Origin: Citrifermentans bremense R1
GTDB taxonomy: Bacteria; Desulfobacterota; Desulfuromonadia; Geobacterales; Geobacteraceae
Direction: 5' to 3'
Length of the DNA: 64,000 nt
NCBI RefSeq assembly: GCF_000426865.1
Contig: NZ_AUGE01000002.1
Span: forward strand, 124,001-188,000
Numbering within the stretch: position 1 is the first letter of the stretch; the number at the start of each line of letters is the position of its first letter. The position numbers and the translations under genes are program-made. Of this stretch, positions 16,083 through 24,679 are shown piece by piece. The notes beneath the pieces were generated by a model. That model was not told the origin of the DNA. It did not search any database and saw only the letters and a program-made list of their open reading frames with translations.

Positions 16083-18001
16083 TGCAGTGGCCTAGAATGC
16101 TCCCTGCTCTCAGAGCAACCGCAGCCGCACTCGCCGCGCTGGTAGTCGCCCATCTGCTCCGCCTGGAGAACCCCTACTGGGCCGCCATGACCGCGCTGAT
16201 AGTCGTCCAGCCCACGAGGACGCTTTTGTTCGAGAAGAGCTATTACCGCCTGGTCGGCACCGCCATAGGTTCCGCAGCCGCCTGGCTATTGCTGCTCCAG
16301 ACCACCTCCCCGCTCGCCCTTACCGCCGCCCTCTCCATCTGGATCGCCGCCTGTGTCGGCGTCGGCAACCTGCTCCACGGCCTGCGCTCGTATGCCGCAT
16401 TGATGGCCGCCTGCACCTGCGCCGTAATCGCCATGAGCGGCTATCAAAACCCCGGCCACTTGGGCGGCATGGCCTTCGGCCGGGTCGCCTGCATCGTCGT
16501 CGGCATCCTCGTCACCACCTGCGTCACCGCCCTTTTCACTCCGAGCCACCGCATGGACGAGTTGGGCGACCGGCTCAATAAAGTCGCCGCAGATGCGGTG
16601 CGCTGGCTGGCACAGCTCGCAGAAGGCGCCGGCAAGCAGGCTGGCACCGACTTGGAACAGGAGATCCTCTGCGAGGCAGCTGAAATAGAGGCGCTCCTGG
16701 ATGCCGGCGGGATAAGCTCCTCTTTCAGAAGCCACAGGCGGAACGCCAGAAACGTGCTCGGCGCCCTCCTTTCCATGCTGGCCGCGGGGAGGCTCGACGC
16801 GGAATCGCCGGAGAGACTGCAACTGCTGCAGCGCGCAGCTTCAGGGTGGAGCGAAGCTTTGACCCGGCGGCTTCAGGAACTGGCGGCCGGGCTGGAACGC
16901 GACCCGGGGCCTGAATGGTGCGCTAAGGCGAAAGCCCTGGCAGCCGAGACGACGCTCCACCTCCCACTGCTGGGGCGGGCACTGTACCATCTAACCGGTA
17001 CCCTGGAGGTCGTGCTGGCCAGCCATGCAGACGACGGCGCCAACGAGGCGACTTTGCACCTGATCCGCCACCGTGACTGGCAACAGGCAGGGCGCGCCGC
17101 CTTTCGCGGCGGAATCGTCATCGCCGCCGTCGGTCTCGTCTGGTCGCTGACCGGATGGAGCAAAGGTCCGCTCATGCTCATGGCGCTCTCCATCATGATC
17201 AGCATCTTTTCCAGCAAGGAGCACCCCGCCAGGTTCGTCGGCCTTATCTTCATAGGGGCGGCGACCGGGTCTACGCTCGCCGTATTCTGCCGGCTGGTGC
17301 TGCTCCACGGGGTCGGCGACTTCGCCGTCACCGCCGCCGTCATCGCCCCTTTCATACTTCTGGGCGCCTACGCCATGCAGCATCGCCGTACCGTGATACC
17401 CGCGACGGACGCCACCCTCTTCTTCATCTTCGTGATCCAGCCGGGGGTATCGGTCACGATCGCCTCGGCCGACCTTGCCATCGGAGCCGTCGCCATGGTC
17501 CTTGGGGTAGCCGCGGCCTGGATAGGGTACACCTTCCTCGTCCCCGTCAATCCGGCCCTGCGCATGCGCTCCCTCTTGGCCGCCATGGCAAAAGACATCG
17601 CACGGATGTCGACGCAGGCAAACCGCGGTTCTCGGGTACGCATCCGCGGCAAATTGCAGCATCGGGTGATACGGCTGGTGGCATTGGCCAGAAGCTTCGA
17701 TATCACCCCTGCAGCCGTGGCATCGGGAGCAATCGCCGTCCTTGCGCTTACCGCCACCATCGAGCGGTTGCGCGAGAAACTGGAGTACGAAGAGCTATCC
17801 CCGGAGTCCGCGCGGCAGCTGCGGGAGACGCTGGACCGGATCGCCTGCATGGCACAAACCCCTGCCCTGGAAAGCCGCCTGCTTCAGGGGTGGGCAGATG
17901 ACCTTTCGGCTGTCCTGAAACCCTTGCCCCCCACAGAGGAAAGAGTTGAGGCAGCAGACGAAGGGGCTGCCATGAGCGCCGTGATGGTGCCGGCTTCCTG
18001 A
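16079..18001 (+). CDS. FUSC family aromatic-acid/fusaric-acid-type exporter
   Basis: The 640-residue protein has two membrane blocks of about six helices (about residues 10-150 and 340-480), each followed by a cytoplasmic helical region. This is the architecture of AaeB/FusC efflux proteins. The N-terminal ENPYWAAMTALIVVQPTRTLLFEKSYYRLVGTAIGSA is characteristic of the family. It probably exports aromatic carboxylic acids under control of the overlapping marR gene. No membrane-fusion partner is adjacent. Confidence 0.88.
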   Translation: MMQWPRMLPALRATAAALAALVVAHLLRLENPYWAAMTALIVVQPTRTLLFEKSYYRLVGTAIGSAAAWLLLLQTTSPLALTAALSIWIAACVGVGNLLHGLRSYAALMAACTCAVIAMSGYQNPGHLGGMAFGRVACIVVGILVTTCVTALFTPSHRMDELGDRLNKVAADAVRWLAQLAEGAGKQAGTDLEQEILCEAAEIEALLDAGGISSSFRSHRRNARNVLGALLSMLAAGRLDAESPERLQLLQRAASGWSEALTRRLQELAAGLERDPGPEWCAKAKALAAETTLHLPLLGRALYHLTGTLEVVLASHADDGANEATLHLIRHRDWQQAGRAAFRGGIVIAAVGLVWSLTGWSKGPLMLMALSIMISIFSSKEHPARFVGLIFIGAATGSTLAVFCRLVLLHGVGDFAVTAAVIAPFILLGAYAMQHRRTVIPATDATLFFIFVIQPGVSVTIASADLAIGAVAMVLGVAAAWIGYTFLVPVNPALRMRSLLAAMAKDIARMSTQANRGSRVRIRGKLQHRVIRLVALARSFDITPAAVASGAIAVLALTATIERLREKLEYEELSPESARQLRETLDRIACMAQTPALESRLLQGWADDLSAVLKPLPPTEERVEAADEGAAMSAVMVPAS

Positions 18002-18077
18002 CATAGCAAAGATGAACATCGAACCTGGGGGCGGACAGCGAGCCGCGTGAAGGTAGACAACGAAAAAGGAGCAAGAA

Positions 18078-18809
18078 ATGGACATCGCAGGAAAAACAGT
18101 TTTGGTGACCGGCGCGAACGGCGGGATCGGTCGTGCTCTGGTCGAGGGATTGCTGAAAAAAGGGGCCTCCAAGGTTTACGCAGCGGCAAGGACCATCGAA
18201 GCCGTGGCGGAACTTTCGAAAATCGACAAGCGGGTGACGGCGGTAAGGCTTGAGGTCACCCATGCCACCAGCGTGGCTGCAGCAGCGGAGCACTGCCCTG
18301 AGGTCGACCTCGTCATCAACAACGCAGGGATCAACCGCTGCGCGGGCTTCATGGCTGAAAACGCCATGGAGAACGCGCGCCAGGAAATCAAGGTCAACTA
18401 CCTGGGAACGCTGGCCATGTGCCGCGCCTTCGCCCCGGCCCTCATCGAGCGCAAAGGATGCATCGTCAACGTTTGTTCCGTCATCGGGCTGGTCAACCTC
18501 CCGGTTAACGGCACCTACAGCGCCTCGAAGGCTGCGGGACACTCTCTGCTGCAGGGGATCCGGGCCGAATTGGCGCCGCAAGGCGTGAAGGTGCTGGGGA
18601 TCTATCCCGGCCCGGTCGACACCAGGATGACCTCAGGCCAGGAGATGCCCAAGGCGACTACTGAGGAAGTGGTGCAAGCGATACTGGAAGGGATCGAAAA
18701 GGAGCAGGAGGAGATTTATCCCGACGCGATGTCGAAAGAGGTTTCCGCAGCGCTTCTGCAGGCGCCCAAAGAGGTCGAGCGGCAGTTCTCCGCCATGATC
18801 CCCGCCTAG
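18078..18809 (+). CDS. short-chain dehydrogenase/reductase
   Basis: The 243-residue Rossmann-fold oxidoreductase has TGANGGIG (cofactor glycine motif, residues 11-18), NNAG, a catalytic Ser in VCSVIG and YSASK with the catalytic Tyr and Lys. PGPVDTRM follows. It is a classical SDR, probably NADP-dependent given an Arg near the end of beta-2 (AAART). AAAGGAG lies 8 bases upstream of the start. It is 77 bases downstream of the exporter and likely cotranscribed, but the substrate is unknown. Confidence 0.9.
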   Translation: MDIAGKTVLVTGANGGIGRALVEGLLKKGASKVYAAARTIEAVAELSKIDKRVTAVRLEVTHATSVAAAAEHCPEVDLVINNAGINRCAGFMAENAMENARQEIKVNYLGTLAMCRAFAPALIERKGCIVNVCSVIGLVNLPVNGTYSASKAAGHSLLQGIRAELAPQGVKVLGIYPGPVDTRMTSGQEMPKATTEEVVQAILEGIEKEQEEIYPDAMSKEVSAALLQAPKEVERQFSAMIPA

Positions 18810-18834
18810 AGGAAATGGTCAGACGGGGGGTCCG

Positions 18835-19785
18835 CTAAAGCGCTACGGCGACCAGCGCGACCACCCGCCTCCTCCCCTGCGAGTCCCCCATCACCTGGAG
18901 CGGGAGTTCGACGGCGCCCCCGGCGGCTTCCTTGCGCTTTATACCCATCCTATCCACAACCACAGCTTCGCGGACCGTCCAGATATGCCGTTCGGCCCGC
19001 CCCAGTACGTCGGCAACCAGGGCAAGGTAGACGTCCAGCACCTTGTCCTCCTTCCCTATCTCCAGGAGCTGTGCCTCGATCTGCGCCAACTTCCCTTCAA
19101 GCTCCCCGACGTCCATCTTTTCACCATCGTTCTCGTCAAACCCCCAGCCGCCGCGGTGCAAGAGCGAAAGCTTGGACTGAAGCAGGGCACGGTGCTTCTC
19201 CAGCCTGCCGCGCCTGGTCTTGGTCTCGGTGATCATCCCCAGGGCTATCTCCAGCAGGTGGTCGTAGGCGCGCCGCTTGAGCTGGTAGCGGGTCTCATCC
19301 TCGGCGAGGGACACGTCCAGCAGCCGGTGCGATTCGAAGCTGACGCTGACCTGGGGTACGTCGCGCAGCACCACTTCCCCCGAAACCTCCGCCCCGAGTG
19401 TCGCCCTCTCCCGCTTTTCCATGAGCAGCAGCCCATAGGCGGTCCCCTCCGCACCCTTTCTTTGCCTCAGTTGTGCAAGGGCCGGGTCCTTTTCCAGAAA
19501 CCGCTCCAGTTCGGCGGCGGAAATGAAAAAGCTACGCAGCAGTGGGTCGCTGTCGTAGCTTTTCCGGTTGAGGGTCACCGGCGGGCCGGCCTGGTCCACC
19601 AGGGATATGACGTGATCGATGGCGTGCAGAACAGCCGGGCGCAGCTTCTTCTTGTGGCTGGAAACGGCGCGTATCCAGGGATCAGTACCGTCGACCGCGC
19701 GCTCGATGGCGGCCTTCACCAGGGATTCGGGAACCCCTCCCAGCTTCCGTTTGCTGCCGAAAATCGATTTAAAGAACCTCAGCAA
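18835..19785 (-). CDS. 316-residue protein of unknown function
   Basis: A TTG start at 19785 is supported by GGAGGT 5 bases upstream. The N-terminus is basic (MLRFFKSIFGSKRKLGG). The central part is rich in charged helices, with probable coiled coil around RRGRLEKHRALLQSKLSLL and ELEGKLAQIEAQLLEIGKED. The C-terminus is hydrophobic and basic. No signal peptide, membrane helix or catalytic motif is evident, and I do not recognise the family. It lies 36 bases downstream of mlaA and may belong to the same unit. Confidence 0.75.
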   Translation of the reverse strand: MLRFFKSIFGSKRKLGGVPESLVKAAIERAVDGTDPWIRAVSSHKKKLRPAVLHAIDHVISLVDQAGPPVTLNRKSYDSDPLLRSFFISAAELERFLEKDPALAQLRQRKGAEGTAYGLLLMEKRERATLGAEVSGEVVLRDVPQVSVSFESHRLLDVSLAEDETRYQLKRRAYDHLLEIALGMITETKTRRGRLEKHRALLQSKLSLLHRGGWGFDENDGEKMDVGELEGKLAQIEAQLLEIGKEDKVLDVYLALVADVLGRAERHIWTVREAVVVDRMGIKRKEAAGGAVELPLQVMGDSQGRRRVVALVAVAL

Positions 19786-19821
19786 CTGCTACCTCCAACC
19801 TGGCGCCGCTAAAGCGCAGGT

Positions 19822-20610
19822 TCAATCTTTGCCCTTACCCTTGCCTTGCTGCACGTCGTATTCCCTTTTCATGGTGTAAAGCGTCCGCAACAACTCGTAC
19901 TCGAAGGGGGATCCGGTCTGGCGGTAACGGAAAGGAATCCGGTGCCGCCGGTCCAATGCGTTGACGCCGGTATAGGCTGTGGTGAAGGTGCTGCTGTTGG
20001 CCCAGGCAATCGGCCCGGCGTAGACGAAGGTTGCGGTATCCGCCGCAAACCCTCCGGTATCCCGGACGTTGGAAGCCCCGAGGACCGGCAGCATCAGGTA
20101 GGAGCCGTCGCCGGTTCCGTAATGCCCCAGGGTGAGGCCGAAATCCTGGGTCTTCCTTTCCAGCCCCCAGGTCGTAGCAGGGTCCCACAAGCCGGCGACA
20201 CCGACCGTGGAATTGATCAGGAAACGGCCAAGGGTAACCCCGGCGGCCTTGAACTTGAACTGGAACAGGTTGTTTGTCAAGTTCGTAATCTCGTTCAGGT
20301 TGTCGATGGCGTTAGATACCCGGTCCTCCAGGTAGTTGGGCATGATGATCTCGTAGCCGCGCACCACGGGGCGGTAGAGATACTCGTCGAAGTAGTAGTT
20401 GAAGCGGTAGCTCCCCCGGTTGAACCCCTCGACCGAGTCCTTCACGTCGAGCATGTTGTGCGTCCCCGGCTTGACCAGGTCCTCGTACTTGCGCAGCGGC
20501 GGCTCGACCGGCCCGGGGCCAGCCTGGGGAAGCGTGCTGCAGCCGGATTCCAGCGCGAGCGCCAATACGGCTCCCGCGATCAGCACAGTAGCTCCGCATC
20601 GCGTTTTCAT
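19822..20610 (-). CDS. mlaA: MlaA/VacJ family outer-membrane lipoprotein
   Basis: The 262-residue lipoprotein has a lipobox ending ESGC. The MlaA domain shows VEGFNRGSYRFNYYFDEYLYRPV, followed by FLINSTVGVAGLWDPA and DFGLTLGHYGTGDGSYLMLPVLGASNVRD. MlaA removes mislocalised phospholipids from the outer leaflet of the outer membrane and feeds them to the Mla ABC system, whose other genes are absent here. Its start overlaps the upstream hydrolase gene by 4 bases, indicating a shared message and perhaps a shared lipid-related role. Confidence 0.92.
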   Translation of the reverse strand: MKTRCGATVLIAGAVLALALESGCSTLPQAGPGPVEPPLRKYEDLVKPGTHNMLDVKDSVEGFNRGSYRFNYYFDEYLYRPVVRGYEIIMPNYLEDRVSNAIDNLNEITNLTNNLFQFKFKAAGVTLGRFLINSTVGVAGLWDPATTWGLERKTQDFGLTLGHYGTGDGSYLMLPVLGASNVRDTGGFAADTATFVYAGPIAWANSSTFTTAYTGVNALDRRHRIPFRYRQTGSPFEYELLRTLYTMKREYDVQQGKGKGKD

Positions 20611-21899
20611 TGCGCCACCTCCTTGCCGGAAAGAAGCTCAACCATGGAAGAGACCACGCTCGGGTGGAACATGTTCCCCATGTGGCCGCCGCTGGGATAG
20701 ATCCGCGCCCGGTCCCCGAAAACCTCCTTCAGATAGCCTATGTTTCCCGGGACCAGGATGACGTCGTCCTCGTTGTGAATCAGCCCGAATTTCTTGGAGC
20801 CTTTCAGGTACTGGTCGAGGTAGTGCAGGTCCTGCCGCGCCAAAAGGGCTTGGCGGGTCAATCCGGGCGAGTGCTTCTGGTAATGGGGGTAAAGCCACTG
20901 GTCGAAGTAGTCTATGAACCGCGTCTTGTAGGCGACGATGGCGTAGCGGGTGAGCGAGGTGGTGGAGGTGAGCCGGACGTTCCTCGGCACGATGTACCCT
21001 CCCCCGTTCATGACGTCGGCGGTGAAGATCATGTCCGCGGCGTTCATCCTGGAAGTCAGGCCGATCAGGGCGGCGAGGTTTGCTTCGCTTGGCTGCAGCC
21101 GCTTATAGGTACGGTACATCGATTCGCCGCTCAACCCCCCCGGCTCCCAGGACTCGGTGATGTGCATGGTCTCGGTGAAGATGTCGTGGAACCAGGCGTC
21201 GAAGTTGTCCATCCCCCCGGGGACGTTGTCGACCAGCAGCTGGTCCAGTGCCTGGACCGAATCGTAGAGGCTTACCGGCGGGTTGAGCAGGAGCACCCGC
21301 TTGAAGTTGAAGTGCCTTTGCTCCTCGTCGAGCTTCGCTACGAAGGCGGCGTCGAAAGCGCCCAGGCTGTAGCCTGCCAGGAAAAAATCGGAGACCGCGA
21401 TGTCGCCGCGGACCTCCTGCCAGGCCAGATCCATCACCCGGTACAGGTCCTTGGCGTCGTCCTCGGCTATTCCGGGAAGCCCCGACGACGCGTTGACCAC
21501 GAAATCCATATGGGTCGGCGAGGTGATGCAGAGGACGTGGAATCCCGCCTGGTGCAGCGCCTTTTGCAGCTTCTGCATGCGGGGCACGTCGTAACGGGAG
21601 CCGGAACCGGCGACCAGGAACAAGAGCGGCGCCTTGTGATCCTGGTAGGCGAGGCTGCAGTCAAGACCCTTCTCGTACCAGAAGACCTCGGGGATGTCCC
21701 TTTTGGGGAAAGGGCGCACCACGAACTCGCGCAGCGGCACCTTCTTGGGAAGCGAGACCTCGAACTCCTTGGGGAGTTCCATCACCGTCGCCTCGTACGG
21801 GTTCACGAACGGATAGAAGTAAGGCGGCGGCGCAGCCGCAGCGAACGGTGTCAGGCAGAGGAACCAGAGCAGTAGCGTTATCGCCATGTAGCGCATCAT
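20607..21899 (-). CDS. exported alpha/beta hydrolase (putative serine esterase/lipase)
   Basis: The 430-residue protein has a signal peptide (LTPFAAAAP). An alpha/beta-hydrolase core carries the oxyanion segment LFLVAGSGSRYD, the nucleophile elbow GYSLGA and a C-terminal His candidate in GGHMGN. It starts with two Met codons after GGAGGT. Overlap with mlaA suggests it acts in the periplasm on lipids or acyl esters connected with envelope maintenance. Similar hydrolases adjacent to mlaA occur in related bacteria as far as I recall; substrate unknown. Confidence 0.82.
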   Translation of the reverse strand: MMRYMAITLLLWFLCLTPFAAAAPPPYFYPFVNPYEATVMELPKEFEVSLPKKVPLREFVVRPFPKRDIPEVFWYEKGLDCSLAYQDHKAPLLFLVAGSGSRYDVPRMQKLQKALHQAGFHVLCITSPTHMDFVVNASSGLPGIAEDDAKDLYRVMDLAWQEVRGDIAVSDFFLAGYSLGAFDAAFVAKLDEEQRHFNFKRVLLLNPPVSLYDSVQALDQLLVDNVPGGMDNFDAWFHDIFTETMHITESWEPGGLSGESMYRTYKRLQPSEANLAALIGLTSRMNAADMIFTADVMNGGGYIVPRNVRLTSTTSLTRYAIVAYKTRFIDYFDQWLYPHYQKHSPGLTRQALLARQDLHYLDQYLKGSKKFGLIHNEDDVILVPGNIGYLKEVFGDRARIYPSGGHMGNMFHPSVVSSMVELLSGKEVAQ

Positions 21900-21923
21900 G
21901 ATCTACCTCCCGAAATATGTGCA

Positions 21924-22910
21924 TCAGGGGACGAGGCCTGCCTCTTTGAAATAACGGAGGGCGCCGGGGTGAAGCGGAATGACCGCGACCCGAGCGGCGT
22001 CCCGCGGGGAAAGGTCCTGCAGGATGGGATGCTGGCGGCGGAACAGGTCGAAGTTGGAGATGACCTCCCGCACCACCGCGTACACGTTTGCCTCGGGCTG
22101 ATCGGCCGAGGTGAAGAGAACCGCGCGCAGGCCGATGGTGGGGACCTTGCCGCTCACTTCGACGTTGGGATAGAAGTTGGTGGGTATGGCGACGGCCATC
22201 AGCAGCGGGTTATGGCTGACCACCTGCTGGATCAGGGCGCCGTCCAGGGATATCAAGGTCACCTTGCGCTTGCCCGCGCTCGCTTCCAGCACCGTCAGGT
22301 TCGGATGGCCGACGATGCAGAGGTAGGCGTCGATGTCCCCTTTTTGCAAGAGTTCAGGCGCGATGGCGGTGGAGTGCTCCGAGGTGACCACCTCGCCGGG
22401 ATTCAGCCCGGACATCTGCAGGAAGGCTCCCGCATAGGAGTTGTCTATCGACCCCGGGGCGCCGATGTTCAACCGCTTTCCCTTCAGGTCGCTCACCCGC
22501 TTGATGCCGCTGTCGACGGCGGCGACGACGGTGACGCTCTCGACGTAGAGCCCTAGCACCGCGCTTAGGCCCGACCGCGCCTTCCCTTCCCAGGGACGGA
22601 CCCCCTGCGTGGCCCGCCTCAAAAGCTCGGTCTCGGCGATGCCGAAGGTGGCCTTACCGTCGGCGACCTGGTCGATGTTGGCCACCGACCCCGGCGAGGC
22701 GACCGTGGCGAGCCTCACGCCGTTTCTGCCGCTGCTGGGGTTGAACACCTTGGCTATGGCGCTTGCGGCGGCATAGTAGGAACCGGTGGTGGTTCCGGAG
22801 GAGATGGTGAGGGAGGGATACTGAAAGGCGGTGAGAGAACAGGGGACGGACAGGACGGTGACTGTCACAAGGAGCGCCATTAAGCGCGGGTAACGCCGGT
22901 GCCGGGTCAT
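21924..22910 (-). CDS. TAXI family TRAP transporter solute-binding protein
   Basis: The ATG at 22910 has GGAGG 9 bases upstream; the frame continues to a TTG at 22934. The protein of about 328 residues has a signal peptide and the TAXI-family pattern LTISSGTTTGSYYAAASAIAKVFN, then GKATFGIAETE and LNIGAPGSIDNSYAGAFLQ. Such proteins bind small organic acids or amino acids for TRAP transporters, yet no TRAP membrane subunits are present here. It is probably the first or second gene of the mlaA unit, so a role as an orphan binding or sensing protein is possible. Confidence 0.88.
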   Translation of the reverse strand: MTRHRRYPRLMALLVTVTVLSVPCSLTAFQYPSLTISSGTTTGSYYAAASAIAKVFNPSSGRNGVRLATVASPGSVANIDQVADGKATFGIAETELLRRATQGVRPWEGKARSGLSAVLGLYVESVTVVAAVDSGIKRVSDLKGKRLNIGAPGSIDNSYAGAFLQMSGLNPGEVVTSEHSTAIAPELLQKGDIDAYLCIVGHPNLTVLEASAGKRKVTLISLDGALIQQVVSHNPLLMAVAIPTNFYPNVEVSGKVPTIGLRAVLFTSADQPEANVYAVVREVISNFDLFRRQHPILQDLSPRDAARVAVIPLHPGALRYFKEAGLVP

Positions 22911-22981
22911 AGGCAACACCCTCCTGCCGTTCAATGTCTGTTTAAATGCACCTAAGTGTTATAGCATCTTTTTCCTTCAAG

Positions 22982-23113
22982 TCAGTGTCTGCTGATAAAG
23001 TGAACCAGATTTACCGGCCACTCCGGTTGCGGCTCATCCACCAGGTTGTAGTAAGCGATGACCAAGGCGATGAAGGCGATGAAAACGTAGAGCGTGATTC
23101 TGCTTCTGGACAC
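22982..23113 (-). CDS. 43-residue single-span membrane protein
   Basis: A GTG at 23113 has GGAGG 6 bases upstream. The product has a basic N-terminus (SRSRIT), one hydrophobic helix (LYVFIAFIALVIAYY) and a short polar tail. It is too small for function prediction. It lies 71 bases upstream of the TAXI gene on the same strand and could be a small accessory membrane peptide of that unit. Confidence 0.6.
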   Translation of the reverse strand: MSRSRITLYVFIAFIALVIAYYNLVDEPQPEWPVNLVHFISRH

Positions 23114-23173
23114 TGGCTCCCTCCTGCAGCGGTCCACTGGCTGGGACCCGGACAATTCAAGACACAAATCAAC

Positions 23174-23209
23174 ATGCCGGGGAGCCCCTGACTGGAGGTT
23201 CCCCGGCAT
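23174..23209 (-). terminator. strong hairpin downstream of the RND operon
   Basis: A perfect 10-bp stem, ATGCCGGGGA / TCCCCGGCAT, has a 16-base loop. No T tract follows in either direction, so it may be a weak terminator or an mRNA-stabilising 3' structure. Confidence 0.5.
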
Positions 23210-23252
23210 ATTCAGTAACTTCAGTAACGGCTGACTTAGACAGAGAGGAAAG

Positions 23253-24677
23253 CTACTTGCTCCCCCCCCCGAGGACCCTGTAGAGGGTGACCTGGTTGCT
23301 CAGCCGCACCAGGCGCGCCGTAATCAGGTTCTGCTGCGCCGCGTAGAGCGAGCGCTGGGCGTCGAGCACGTTCAGGTAGCTGTCGATCCCGGTCTGGTAG
23401 CGGGCCTGGGACAGGCGGAAGGTCTCGGCCGTGGCGCCGGTCAAGGAGTGCTGCGCCGAGACCTGCTCGTCGATGGTCCCCTGCTGCGCCAGGGCGTCGG
23501 CCACCTCGCGGAACGCGGTCTGGATCGCCTTTTCGTACTGGGCCACCGCTATGTCGCGGTCCACCTGGGCCACCTGGAGGTTCGCCTTGTTGCGCCCCCC
23601 CTCGAAGATGGGGACTGTGATCCTGGGGGCGAAGCTCCAGGCGAAGTTCCCCGGCTTGAAGAGGCCGGTCAACTGGTCGCTGCCGAAACCGACGCTGGAG
23701 GTCAGGGTTATGCGCGGGAAGAACGCGGCCCGGGCCGCGCCTATGTTGGCGTTGGCCCCGCGCAGCAGGTACTCGGCCTGGAGGATGTCCGGCCGCGCAA
23801 GGAGCACGTCGGAGGGAAGCCCCGGGGCGAGGTCCTTGATCGGCGTCAGGTTTTCCGAGAGCGAGGCGGGGAGCAGATCGCTCCCGACGCTGGAGCCGAC
23901 CACCAGGTTCAGCGCGTTCATATCCTGCGCCACGAAGGTGGTGAAGCGGGCGATGTCCACGCGCGCCGCGTCGACGCTGGTCTGCGCCTGCTGCAGGTCG
24001 AGCGCCGAGGCGACCCCGGCCTGGAAACGGCTGTTACTCAACTTGTACGACTCCTGCTGGTTGGCCAGGGTGTCCTTGGCGAGCTTCAACCGGTCGAGGT
24101 CGGAAGCCAGCGCCAGGTAGGCGGTCGCCACCTGGGAGACCAGGGTGATCTGCACGCTGCGGCGCGCCTGCTCGGTGGAGAGATATTCCTCCAGCGCCTG
24201 GTCTTTCAGGCTCCTCACCCGCCCGAAGAGGTCGAGCTCGTAGGAGCTGATTCCCACCCCCACGTCGTACTGGTGCACCGTCTTTCCCTTTCCGTTCACG
24301 GAGAGGTCGTCCGGGACCCCCTGGACGCTGAGGCCGGCGTTGCCGTTGACCTGCGGCAGAAGGTCGGCCCGCTGGATCTGGTAAAGGGCGCGGAAGCGCT
24401 CCATGTTGAGTACCGCCACACGCAGGTCGCGGTTGTTGTTCAGGGCGAGCCCGATCACCTTGCGCAGTTGCGGATCGAGGAAGAACTCCTGCCACGGGAC
24501 CTCCGCCAAAGGCTTTTGCTCGGCCTTGGCAGCCTGCCCTTCCTTATAGGACGGGCCGGCGGGCCAGGCGTTGGGGACGGGAGGAGCGGGTTTTTCGTAT
24601 TTGGGAGCCATGGAGGCGCACCCGGCAAGGAAGAGGAGCGCGCCCAGGGTCAATGATCTGGCGGTCAAACGTGTCAT
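23253..24677 (-). CDS. RND efflux outer-membrane channel lipoprotein (OprM/NodT type)
   Basis: Read from the ATG at 24677, this 474-residue lipoprotein has the lipobox FLAGC followed by ASMAPKYEKPAPPVP. Two OEP repeats follow. Characteristic phrases are ELDLFGRVRSLKDQALEEYL and the C-terminal RYQTGIDSYLNVLDAQRSLYAAQQ. It is the TolC-like outer-membrane exit duct for the AcrAB-like pump encoded immediately upstream. The frame reading on to 25259 is an antisense-like artefact within the pump gene. Only 2 bases separate it from the pump gene. Confidence 0.92.
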   Translation of the reverse strand: MTRLTARSLTLGALLFLAGCASMAPKYEKPAPPVPNAWPAGPSYKEGQAAKAEQKPLAEVPWQEFFLDPQLRKVIGLALNNNRDLRVAVLNMERFRALYQIQRADLLPQVNGNAGLSVQGVPDDLSVNGKGKTVHQYDVGVGISSYELDLFGRVRSLKDQALEEYLSTEQARRSVQITLVSQVATAYLALASDLDRLKLAKDTLANQQESYKLSNSRFQAGVASALDLQQAQTSVDAARVDIARFTTFVAQDMNALNLVVGSSVGSDLLPASLSENLTPIKDLAPGLPSDVLLARPDILQAEYLLRGANANIGAARAAFFPRITLTSSVGFGSDQLTGLFKPGNFAWSFAPRITVPIFEGGRNKANLQVAQVDRDIAVAQYEKAIQTAFREVADALAQQGTIDEQVSAQHSLTGATAETFRLSQARYQTGIDSYLNVLDAQRSLYAAQQNLITARLVRLSNQVTLYRVLGGGSK

Positions 24678-24679
24678 CT

